Shown here: in pieces, positions 14,201 to 26,200 of the stretch
Layout: the number at the start of each line of letters is the position of its first letter
How positions within the stretch are numbered: position 1 is the stretch's first letter
Assembly: GCA_027886175.1 (NCBI GenBank)
Contig: JAJNNQ010000045.1
Coordinates: 1,107,001-1,171,000, forward strand
DNA length: 64,000 nt
DNA from: Phylloscopus collybita
Taxonomy: Eukaryota; Chordata; Aves; Passeriformes; Phylloscopidae
Direction: 5' to 3'
Notes under the pieces: generated by a model
The model's input: the letters and a program-made list of their open reading frames with translations, nothing else
Databases searched by the model: none
Told to the model about the DNA's origin: nothing
Program-made: the position numbers and the translations under genes

Positions 14201-17200
14201 AAATTAGCCCCAGGTTATGCACTCCCGAGTTGTATTGTTACATTGTTTTGCTGTAAAATTAAAGTTGCACTGTTACTTGCTTGTTTCAAACCGTTCATGT
14301 TGAATCTGTACCCTGAATTTCTGTTCGTTATGTCCAAGTTCTGTACCCTTTCTCCCTGGGTCCTGGGCTTTCCCCTCTCCCGACGAAAAGCCCGCACGCC
14401 GCCGCCTTGTCGCTCCGCCCCCCCGCCGCTTCTTGCTGCTCCCTGCCTCGGCCGTCGAGCTGTGGGCTCCGCCCAGTATGGAGATGAGGGAACTCCCATG
14501 GTGCCTGGCTGCGGCCGGAGGTCCAGTTGGAGCTAAAAAAAGCCCCTAGGACAGCGAGCCAACACAGAAACTGGACCTAAGAAGGACGGGACTGTGCGAG
14601 GCACATGTCTAGCTACCTGCAGGCAGCAGGCATTCTTTTGTTACTTTGTCGCCACAGCCTGAAAGAAACTGGAGAAAGGTAACGCCCCTGGACCACACGA
14701 GCCAACGTGATTCTATTGGAACCCCCGTGAGGACGGAATCCCGACTCTGCAGCAGCACCAGCAGCAGCAGATTCGACTGCACCTCCTCCTCCGTGGTGTC
14801 TACAGGGAGCAGCGGCGGCGTGCGCAGCCCCTCGGGCCCCCTACCCAGAGCTGATTTCCTAATAAAGGCCTTTTCAAAGGAGCTGGTCTCCTGGCCAATT
14901 TATAACAAATTGGGGGCTCGTCCGGGAGGTGACCACGCCTGAAGAGGACCGAGGACGGGACGGCCGACCGCCCTTTGGATCTCAAGGACAGCTGGTTACA
15001 CCGGACCAAGGAAGACAGCCTGGGATTGGACAGCGCGGAGGAGCACCGGTAAAGTATAGCCGGTGGCGGGAGTGGAGACGAGCGAATGGTGTGTGAGTGA
15101 GACAAAGACCGGTAGCTCGGATCTTTGAAGCGAGTGTGGGCCTCCCAGTACCGCGTTTTCAGTCTCCCGCGAGGGAACTGGCCGGGAAAGGAGGGAAGCG
15201 AAAGGAGAACGGAGTGAAAGAGGCGTCTCCAGGGGCATAGGCGCCCCCCTCCGGGCGTGCGGAGGTAATTTAGAGAGTGGGTGGCACGTCACAGGGTGTA
15301 TGATTGTAGGATAGGCCCGCCCCATTCTAGAATCTACGGAGGCAGGCTGCCCAGGCTGATCCAAGCGTGCGGAAAGCCTGGAGCTGTGTGTGTAGCACGC
15401 ACCACACTGGCTGAGGTTACGGCCCGGGGTATCCACGGGTTGGGATACTGGCTGGGGTAGCTGGCGGGGTGTGGGGAGTGAGAGAGGGTACTGGCCGAGT
15501 TACGGCCTGGGGTGTCCAGGTGAGGAAAGGGTGCTGGCTGGGGTAGTGACTGAATCTCTAAGGGCGAGATATCAGGCTACCGACAGGGCACTCTGAGCAC
15601 TGGCAGGAGTGGTGGTCAGACCCTGAGGGCGGGTAACTGCAACCACTACTGGCTTGGGACACTGGCTGGGGTAACTACCGGGGTACAGGAGTGGTCGCAC
15701 TGGTTGGGGGTACCTAGAAGTGAGAGGTATGCGTTCCAGGTGCGGAGAGCCTACAGGGCCGGGGGTCTTTTGAGTATACCGCCTGGGTGTAGGATGAATG
15801 AAAGTTAGGGAAGTCCCAAGGTGCGAGGGATTTAACGATAGGGAGAGTGAGTGAGTCGCACACTGTATGTCCGGGTCCTGGCTGTAAGTGGTGACTGGAA
15901 CTCTGGGCCCAGGTTGACCGGCCACTTATGGAAACTCGATAGATATACAGGAGAGGAAGAGGGGTGCTGGCTGGGGTAGTGACTGAATCTCTAAGGGCGA
16001 GATATCAGACTACCGACAGGGCACTCTGAGCACTGGCAGGAGTGGCCAGACCCTAAGGGCGGGTAACTGGGGCCACTAACGGGTGTTCGTGGAGTGAGTG
16101 AGAAAGGGGTGCTGGCTGGGGTAGTGACTGAATCTCTAAGGGCGAGATATCAGACTACCGACAGGGCACTCTGAGCACTGGCAGGAGTGGCCAGACCCTA
16201 AGGGCGGGTAACTGGGGCCACTAACGGGTGTTCGTGGAGTGAGTGAGAAAGGGGTGCTGGCTGGGGTAGTGGCTGAATCTCTAAGGGCGAGATATCAGGC
16301 TACCGACAGAGCACTCTGAGCACTGGCAGGAGTGGTGCCACTGGGGCCACTGACGAGTGTTCGTAGAGTGAGTGAAGATTACCTAGTGAGAATGGGAGGA
16401 TATATAAATAAGCAAAGACCACCTGAGGAGGAAAAGGGGAAGATAAAGAACATTCCCCCAGATAGTCCATTAGGACAAATGTTGGAACTATGGGATACTG
16501 AAGAGGCCACTAAAAATTTGAGCAAGGTTAAAATGATCCATTATTGTATTGAGGTTTGGCCCACCTTGAATTTGCCTGGAGGATGGCCGTGGTGTGGAAC
16601 TAAGGACCCCTGGATGTGCTCGCAATTAAACCAGTATCTGAAATCCCGAGGGGACTCAGATACTGAGCAGATCCTTTATGCTGCCTGCTGGCAGAGACAC
16701 AGAACTGAAAGTGAAACAGTTAAGATTTGTAAGCTACAAGAGGGAAAGAGGAGAAATGAAAAAGAGAAAAAGGAGGAAAGCAGTCACCATTGGGACCCTC
16801 TTGATTATTTGCCCCCTCCTCCTGTTTACCCTGGGATGCCCCAAACTGTCCCTGCTAACCCTCCAGCTTTACCTGTGAACCCCTTCCCATATCTCCAAAC
16901 CATGATCCCTATTCCTCCTTCAGCTTGTTCCCCAACAGGATTACCCCCTACAGCTCCACCCTCTCTACCACCTCAGTCTAACCCGACTGTCTCGAGTACT
17001 AACCCCTTCTACTCTTCAGCTCTATCCTCGACCTCTCCTAGCACTGGCCGAGGCCACACCCCCTCACCATCTACTGTCCCTGCACCCCCAAACAACTGGG
17101 AGCTGGACTTGCCAGCCAATAATATAGAAACCCCAAAAGGACCCTATTGTGGCACCAGGTCAAGAACAAAGCTCTTCCCCCTAAGGAAAGTCCCGATAAG

Positions 17201-20200
17201 TGGGGCAGCTGGGGATGCACCTCTGACAGCTTCAGAAGTTGGGGGCTTTAAGAAAGAGCTGGGAGGCCTGGTTGGGGACCTGGTGGGGGTGGCTGGCTGG
17301 GTGGATTGGTTCCTGAACCCTAATGTTTGCACCTGGAGTGAGATGAACTCTATTTTGGGTGCCTTGTTCAGCCCCAAGGAGATGGCCATGGTCCATGTCG
17401 CGGGAATGCGAGTCTGGGAACAGGGGAGCAGGTTTGGGCCCCGGGCAGGGGACGGGCTCCCGCGGGCGGATCCAGGGTGGGATCCAGGTGGAAAAGGGGA
17501 AGGGCAGAATGTGGGAGACTGTGGAACCCTGGTGGTGAGGGGCATTGGAGGGTCTGTTCCCCGGGGTGGCAGCACCAGGCTGGCCTTTGATGGGACCCAG
17601 GGGGAATGGGACCCCAGCCACCTAGTTAAGCAGGGGAGGAGATTTTTGGTTACGTGGATCCCGACAGTCCTGAGGGCCAAGTGCTGTTAGAGGTACAGTT
17701 CTGTGCTGGATCCTGGCCTGATATCAGGAAAAAGCTAGAAATTAGTAACCCATGCTGCTGTTTGGACCCAAAAAAAGAGTGGACTGACGTTTCCCGTGTA
17801 AAAGGACCAGTATCACCTCCTCCTAACTATGGACAAAACCCAGAAAAATCCCCCACGAGTCTCCCCAAGTGGACTGCCATCCAAGATCCTGCCAGCTGAC
17901 AAAAGAAGAGAACCAATATATGATTAACATGAGTTGAGAGAAATAAAGAAGTTAGGGTTGTACCAAGGGAAGCAAGGGGAATGGTTAACCCCAGATGGAT
18001 GAAAGTTTTTAAATAAAGCCCTAGCTTGAAAAAATGCTAATAGAAATATAGAGCCTGACCCACTGGGGCACCCAAGGGTTATGTGATCATTTTTTTTAAG
18101 AGAATATTTATGTATTGGGGTGTATGGTCTAGCCAAAGCAGTAACTGAAGGATGCCTTATATGCCAAAAGGTAAATCAGAAAGCGATGTGGGGGGAGTGC
18201 CCCAGGAGGAAGACGGATGGCATTGGGACCCTTTCAAAATGTACAGGTGAATTTTGCCGAGGTGCCTTCAGTACAGGGTTGCAGGTATCTACTTGTTATG
18301 GTTGATTGTTTGGCCCATTGGGTAGAAGCCTTTCCTGCTGGAGAGGAGACGGCACAAGTGGTAATAAAGGTATTATTAGAACACATCATCCCCCGGTATG
18401 GGCTAGTGAATGGTGCTAGTTCAGACCGAGGTCCTCATTTTGTAGCCAAAATTCTACATGATGTCAATAAAGCCTTAGGAATCGGGTGGTGGTTGCATAC
18501 ACCCTGGCATCCCCAAAGTTCAGGGAGAGTTGAGAGGATGAATAAAACCCTCAAAAATGTATTAACTAAATTGATAACCGAAACAGAAATGAATTGGCTC
18601 AAGTGTCTGCCCCTGGCCCTTCTGCGAATCCGGGTCTGACCTAGATCTGACATAGGGGCTTCACCATATGAGATGATGTTTGGACTCCCCTTCTTACTGA
18701 CCCCCTATAGCACTGGGGATTATTTAGAAGGAGAGGCCGCTACCCAAGAATATGTAAAAACAATTGGAAAGACATTGGCAGATCTTAAAAGAAGAGGGTA
18801 TCTTCCTCAAACCTCTCCCTTGGACACTGACATGCACCAAATAAAACCAGGAGACTGGGTTTTAATTAAGTCCTGGAATACCACCCCACTAACCCCTAAA
18901 TTCGAAGGCCCGTTCCAAGTTCTGCTCACTACTCATACTGCAGTGCAAACCCAGGAAATGGGCTGGACCTACATCACCAGAGTGAAAGGACCATTACCAC
19001 CCCCGAGTGATCCCTCTGACCGCAACAAGGGGTCAGATCCCTCTGACCCTGCAACCCCAACAAGGGTTCCCTCTGAGTGGATTGCCACTCGAGATCCAGA
19101 CACCCTCAAAGTAACTCAGGAAACAAGCAAAAACCAGTTAAAGCCAATAAGGGACAATAACAGTTACTACAAGCTGTCCGTTACCATTGTTAAAAATCCA
19201 CATTGTTATAAGAGGTTAAAAAGGTGTTAATATAAAAGTGTAAAATAATGGTTAAATCTGATGTTATAACTTGTTATAATGAGTCACAATGTGTTAATGT
19301 AAAAGTAATAAGTAACAGTAATTCTTAATTTAAAAATTAAATCTCTCATAGGGCACACCCAAAGGGAGCTAACTAAAACTAAGAAAAAGGTGGAAAGTGG
19401 GAATAAGCAAGGGAGAACTCCACAAATCCAGCCTAAGAACTCCCCGACCCAAGAGGCAAGACCAGGTGAGACCAAAGAGAACCCTCAGAGCAAGATGGGG
19501 GCAGGTTCATACTGGACTCTTGGAGGGACTAATAGTAGTCCTACTGATATGATGAGGAGAAAGAACCCCCTGACCCAAGAGGCAAGGCCAGGTGAGACCA
19601 AAGGATCCACAAATAGAATGGTTCATACTGGACTCTTGGAGGGACTGATAGTAGTCCTATTGATAACAGATGGGGCTTACTCCGAATGCTGTCATTCAGT
19701 TTGTGATGGGGAGAATCTACAATCCCTTATGAGAGTTCACACCCATGTGAATCCCACATGTTTTGACATGATCCAATTATCCACCTGTCAAAAAGAGAAA
19801 AAAACAATATTGGATTACAAAAAAGCTGCCACATTTAAGCAGTGCCTGACTGGGAAGTGCCCTATCAGAGAGTGGTTCTGTTTTAAAAAGTTAAGAAATA
19901 CAGAGGGAGTAGCAGACCTGATAAAAAGAAAATACCAAAAGGGGAGGAGGGGCAGCACACAAACATGGAAAAGTAAAATACAGACACCAAAAGGAATAGT
20001 AAAAACATATAGGCCAGCAACTTGGACACAAGATAAATCATGGAGGTGCCGAACTCCAATTTACATGTTAAATAAAATTATCAGGTTATCAAACAAAACA
20101 GCCCTTGCCCTTGATCATATCAGTAACCAATTGGCACAGACAAGAGCAGTAGTTTATCAAATCAAACTAGCAGTCGATTATGAAAGTAAGGTAATAAAAA

Positions 20201-23200
20201 ATATTTCCAAAGAAATACAAAAAATTGCATATGTAAGTACCCAGGAATGGAAGCCCTTAATTAATATGGACTGGTGGGACAACTTCTGGTCCTTTGAAGG
20301 GACCTGGTGGGAAAAAGTAGTGTTCATTGCAATAAGTGCCTTTGTCAGTCTCTTACTTCTCCCCTGCATACTTCCCTGTCTAATTCGAACTGTAGCCACT
20401 ACTGTTCAAGCTAGTCTCCAAATCCCTAAAGTAAAGATTCAGAAACCTACAAATACAATTAGATTGGAACCCCAAGAAAAACTGAGCACAGCAAAAAGAA
20501 TTTATGACCAATACCAAGAATTAAAACAGATTTATTCCCTTGAGTCAGACATGGCCAATTGATGCGGGCTAAAGCCCGATCAAAGAAATAGAGGGGGGAT
20601 TGAAAGAAATTAGCCCCAGGTTATGCACTCCCGAGTTGTATTGTTACATTGTTTTGCTGTAAAATTAAAGTTGCACTGTTACTTGCTTGTTTCAAACCGT
20701 TCATGTTGAATCTGTACCCTGAATTTCTGTTCGTTATGTCCAAGTTCTGTACCCTTTCTCCCTGGGTCCTGGGCTTTCCCCTCTCCCGACGAAAAGCCCG
20801 CACGCCGCCGCCTTGTCGCTCCGCCCCCCCGCCGCTTCTTGCTGCTCCCTGCCTCGGCCGTCGAGCTGTGGACCCCGCCCAGTATGGAGATGAGGGAACT
20901 CCCATGGTGCCTGGCTGCGGCCGGAGGTCCAGTTGGAGCTAGAAAAGCCCCTAGGACAGCGAGCCAACACAGAAACTGGACCTAAGAAGGACGGGACTGT
21001 GCGAGGCACATGTCTAGCTACCTGCAGGCAGCAGGCATTCTTTTGTTACTTTGTCGCCATAGCCTGAAAGAAACTGGAGAAAGGTAACGCCCCTGGACCA
21101 CACGAGCCAACGTGATTCTATTGGAACCCCCGTGAGGACGGAATCCCGACTCTGCAGCAGCACCAGCAGCAGCAGATTCGACTGCACCTCCTCCTCCGTG
21201 GTGTCTACAGGGAGCAGCGGCGGCGTGCGCAGCCCCTCGAGCCCCCTACCCAGAGCTGATTTCCTAATAAAGGCCTTTTCAAAGGAGCTGGTCTCCTGGC
21301 CAATTTATAACAGTACCCACCTGAACACTGGGCCAAGTATCTCCCAGTCCCACCCGTTTCAGCATTCAGGAAATTCACTCCTCCTTTGCTTGGTACCTTC
21401 TGTATGTGCTTTGGAAACCACAAAGCTTGCAAGTGAAACGTCCAGGAGTGTTCTCTGCACCCACCCTGTGCCCAGAGAGCTCCTGCTGACAGGTACAACC
21501 CCCTCCTGACACCTTCTCACTTTGGGGTTTCTGCACAAGAAACAATTTTCCTCCCAACGCATCCAGGAAACACCAAGCCGTCTTTTGCAACGTTTAATTT
21601 TTCATTCCCTACGTAATTGATGACTGCTGCTCGCTGTTCCTGGCCAGCGGTGTTCCCTCCCTCAGCAGGAAGGTGCAGTTCACAGGTTTTCATGTAAGGA
21701 AACAGTTTTAGAGTTCCAGACACAGCCTGGCTGATGAGAAGGCACAGGAGGTAAAAGTCTGCCTGTTCCTAAGGTATTGTGGCTGTGCAACTTGCTCTGT
21801 TCTCTGCAGAGCCTTCCCTTGCAGAAACATTTACATTCTACATTTCAACTGACACTGATTTAATGGGAATTACTTGCAGACAAAGAATGTTTGATTTCCA
21901 AAAAGTTCCTGGTAGGTGGATACACTGACACTTCTTGAATGGCACGAAATAGGCTTCATCCAAAAATATTAATTATCTCTTTCCCTCAGCTGTCTGCTCT
22001 GCACAGCAGCTGTGCACCAAGCACTGTTAAATGTATATGGCACAATTCAGAGCCTCTGAAGTCAGCAGAGCCATTCCACTGCCTCTTAGAAACCTGGCCA
22101 GGCCTGAAATACTCACAATTCCCACCAAATTCCCGGAGCTGAAAAACCCTGCCTGAGCTTCCCTTTTCTTTGTAAATGATCTGATTTTTTCATCCTTGTT
22201 CAAACAACACCTCCTTCGTTTTTACTTCCCTCTCAAACTTCTTGAAGCCACGTAGACAAATTGCACTGGCACCAGTGAACTGTGAACAAAACTCCCTGGG
22301 AATCAGTGAATGCCCTGCAGAGCCTGTGAATCCTGGGCAGAGCCTGCAGGGACCCCCCCTGGGACCCCCCAGCCCCATGCAGGGATCCCCTGGGACCCCC
22401 CCAGCCCCATGCAGAGCCTGCAGGGATCCCCTGGGACCCCCCAGCACCCATGCAGAGCCTGCAGGGACCCCCAAGGAACCCCCCAACCCCCATGCAGAGC
22501 CTGCAGGGACCCCCTGGAGATCCCCCAGCACCCATGCAGAGCCTGCAGGGACCCCCAAGGAATCCCCCAGCCCCCATACAGAGCCTGCAGGGACCCCCCA
22601 GCCCCCATGCAGGGACCCCCTGGGACCCCCCAGCCTCCATGCAGAGCCTGCAGGGATCCCCTGGGACCTCTCCAGCACCCATGCAGAGCCTGCAGGGACC
22701 CCCAAGGAATCCCCCAGCCCCATGCAGAGCCTGCAGGGACCCCCAAGGAACCCCCAGCACCCATGCAGAGCCTGCAGGGACCCCCTGGGACCCCCCAGCC
22801 CCATGCAGGTGCTGCAGGTGCTGCAGGAGCTCCCAGAGCTGCCCCGAGCACAGCAGCATCCCCTGCCCTGGCACAGCTCTCCTGGGGGATCGTGACACGG
22901 GGTGAGATGCAACAGTAAAAATGTTTGGTTACTGAATGACTCCAGTCCGTGTCCAAGCTGAAACCCAGCTGCTAAAACCCTGCTGCCAAGGGGAATGATG
23001 ATAAGCACGGCTGAAGTTGTGTTTTTAATTCTCCCCCAGGTGATTACCTGGGGATTTACAGAATGGCTCTCTCAACTGGCCACTTAAGGAGAGCCAAAGC
23101 AATTGCTCCCCCTCCAGAAGACATTTACATCCTGGCAAAATAGTTCATCTAAATCTTTCTAATTAACCTATTCATTCCAGGCTGCTGTTCCTCCTTACTA

Positions 23201-26200
23201 CCAAGTAACAAAAGACAAACAAAACGTTTCAGGGGGTAAGGAAGAATAATTTCTTTTCTTCTTTGACACCCTGTGTTTGATCTCATTTCTGAGGCTGAAC
23301 AATGGCAGCCCAAGCAAAGACTCTGGCTTAGTGCTGTGTTCTTTATTCATTGCTCATATTTTTTTTAAGGTGATTAAAGATTATGCACAGCAATGGGAAT
23401 AAAGCCCACAGCACATTCATTACACCACTTGTTTTAGCAAGTTGATTTTTAGCCAAATTAGATTCTGGTACCTTTGTCACCACTTACTTTAAACTCAGGA
23501 AATGAGTATGTTATTTATGAAAAGATGAAGCAGTTATTGGCAGAGCTGTAGGACCATAAACAGAGCATACACTGTGATATTAAGCCATAAAATTAATCTG
23601 TGCTGGCAAGTGTTCAGCCCGGAGACAATGTCATTGTTTCATTTCTGTGTAACCAAAAGTTCAATATTAAAATAATAATAATTAAAAAAAAAAACTGAAC
23701 AAGTAACTTCCTAAGCACACGCACAGATACAGCTGAAGCCAAGCATCACCTGTAACATGCATTTCATGTGTATGAACATGCATGATACAAAGTTTAGCAC
23801 GTGCACAGAACCCCAGGTATGGCAGATCAGCATTAAAAGGGACACAGCCAAGCCTTTGGCCACACATACAGGGAGTTTTCTTGTTTTTGTTTTCTTTTTT
23901 TTTTTTTTTTTTGGCTTTTTTTCGGTTTTTTTTTTTTTTTGTGTTTTTTTTGTTTTGGTTTTGTTTTTGTTTTTGTTTTGTTTTGGTTTTTTGTGTGGTT
24001 TTTTTTTTTTTTTGATTGGTTGGTTGAGGTTTTTTTGCTTTTTGGGGGGGTTTTTTCTGGTTTGTTTTTTTTTTTTTTGGTTCGTTGGTTCGGTTTTTTT
24101 GCCTTTTTGTGGGTTTTTTTGTTTGGTTTTTTTTGTTTGTTTGTTTTTTGGTTTTGTTTTTGTTTTTGTTTTTTGGGTTTTTTTAATGGCATCAAGTCTT
24201 AAGATAACCAGTATCGGCTAGAAATAACTGCACAGGATGGTTTTGGTGATGGCCTGAGTAGCCTTTTAGCCAGGAAGATGGCCTTGCCAGCTAGCACCCT
24301 TAACTTTTTCCCTGCTCGGAATTGTTTTCTCTCCCTGAAGGCTCACACACATGATTTCAATAAATAACATTTACAGCAGGTGATAAGACAGGAACTGAGC
24401 ATGACACAAGTCACTCTCAAACAGGGGTTCTGCCAGAACCCCTGACCCAGCCCCACTGTGGATGGGAACCAAGTTTCTCTTGGCTTTTCTTTCTGTTTGG
24501 GGGTCGGGGTGCATGAGCAAGCAGAGCCCACCTTGTGGGAGGAATGCCTACACTTGGGGGGGAGGAATCCCCTGCTTTTAGTAGGAGGAATCCACCTGGT
24601 GGGGGCAGGAACCTCACACCTGGGGGCAGGAGGAGCCCCCCACACCTGGGGGCAGGAGGAACCCCCCACACCTGGGGCAGGGATCCCCCAGAAACTGCAG
24701 GATGCTGCCTGGGTTGCTGTGCAGTGCCCAGCTCACTGCAGATGTGCTCACACATCTGCATGAACGGGGTTCTGTTAAACCAGCTGGCAGCTGAGCTGCT
24801 GCAGCTCACCAAGCCGTGCCCTTCCACCCCAAAAACTCCTGATTTCAGGCCACCGTGGCACCCCACAGAGTGCATCAAGTAAATGCACTCAGCACAGAGT
24901 GCTCACAAAGTCTCTAGAATATCAGTGTAAATCAAAGACAGTTTGATATAATATCCTATTTTGGTTTTCTGGCTCACTCAGACTTATTTTAACTAGAAAC
25001 AATGCAAAACCCCGCTTTCCACTAGATTAGCTCTGAGCAGCTCCAGTCTGAATGCATGTCTGACTTCCCTCAGAGCGGGATTGGAAGGAGGAGGTAAGCA
25101 AACATTTAATTTGTAAAGGCAAATAACCTCAGAGAGGAAAAATGAGCGGTGATATCCCCAAGAATAACTAGTTTTGTGTTATCCAGTGAGAGCAAAGGGT
25201 AAGATACAGAAGGAAATGCAGAATGCCATAGGAACTGGTGCAAGGTACATGCACAAAAATATGCATATATATATATATATGTACACACATATACATAAGA
25301 ATGTAGTTGTTTTGTCTCAAAATTTTAGTAACAAATATTGTTTTAAAATACCAAAACCTTCAGCTTTCCCTGGTCTTTATATCTTCAGTGCCAGGGTGAC
25401 AGGCAGGACCAGCAGGTATGTTCTACCAGATGCACCTGAGCAGCCCTGCTGCACTTGGTAAGACACAAGCAGTGGGAAAACTTCATGCCTGAGGATGTTT
25501 CTGGGCATAACACTGCACATGAGAGAACGCACAGATCGAGGGCAGGGAAAACTTGTAACAGCACAATATCCCACAAGATTCAGCCCAAGATAAACAGCTA
25601 AACTCTGGCCGACTTTTAGATCAGATGAAACCAAGTCGTTATGTTGGGCCTTCAAGAGGACAAAACCACTGGGAAACTGTTACATTTTTATAGTGACTTT
25701 TTTTTTTTTTTCTAGCTGACATGCACAGCGAAGCCCCAGCGCCTCAACCACATCCTTTCCCCACGTCGCAGAAGAAGTTAAACGGGGACATCAGGGATAT
25801 CTGCGCGGCTCTGCTGGCCCGTGCGATCTCCCAGCACTGCAGCGCCGTGCCCGTCTCCTCCCCGGGAGAGCCGCACGCCCGCAGCAAGGGCACCCACTGG
25901 GGCGGCTCCGGCACCCTGGGGCAGCCACTGCCCGCCACAGCCTGCCAGGAGCCCCGGGGGATCCTGTGACAGCGGCCCGACCTCCCCAGCCCAGCGCTTC
26001 GGGTACCGCCGGCTGCCCGCACCGGGAGCGGCGGGAGGGCGCGATGCCGGCAGCGCCGCGGCGGGGGCGGTCCGGCCGCATCCCCATCGCCATCCCCATC
26101 CCCGCCGTGTCCCCATCCTCGCTGTATCCCCATCCCCGCCGTGTCTCCATCCCCAGCCCCGCCGCGTCCCCAGCCCCGCCGGCGGCTCGGCCACTGCCCC

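Larger units (their letters stand above)
14195..21312 (+). mobile_element. Defective gammaretrovirus-like endogenous provirus
   Basis: This 7.1-kb element has two LTRs (14195-14907 and 20601-21312) bounded by TG...CA and flanked by direct repeats GTACC at 14190-14194 and 21313-21317. The order is 5' LTR, proline-tRNA primer site, 1.46-kb leader, gag, pol remnant, env-like frame, polypurine tract and 3' LTR. The Pro-tRNA primer site, the matrix/proline-rich/capsid layout of gag and the integrase type place it near gammaretroviruses (class I ERV). Nucleocapsid, protease, reverse transcriptase and RNase H are missing; gag and pol carry frameshifts and stops. It is antisense within GLT1D1 intron 1. 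It cannot make a complete virus by itself. Confidence 0.95.

Noticed and set aside
16332..16391. Upstream start for gag at 16332
   Set aside because: The extra 20 codons lie in the leader repeat and lack retroviral features; the MGG start at 16392 fits a myristoylated matrix.
22190..23008. Frames of up to 272 codons on both strands
   Set aside because: The GC-rich ~45-bp repeat explains them; there is no domain, splice support or homology.
25721..25969. 82-codon frame after a strong polypyrimidine-AG, possible antisense exon near the GLT1D1 promoter
   Set aside because: CpG-rich DNA opens frames by chance; there is no recognised homology and no matching partner exon.
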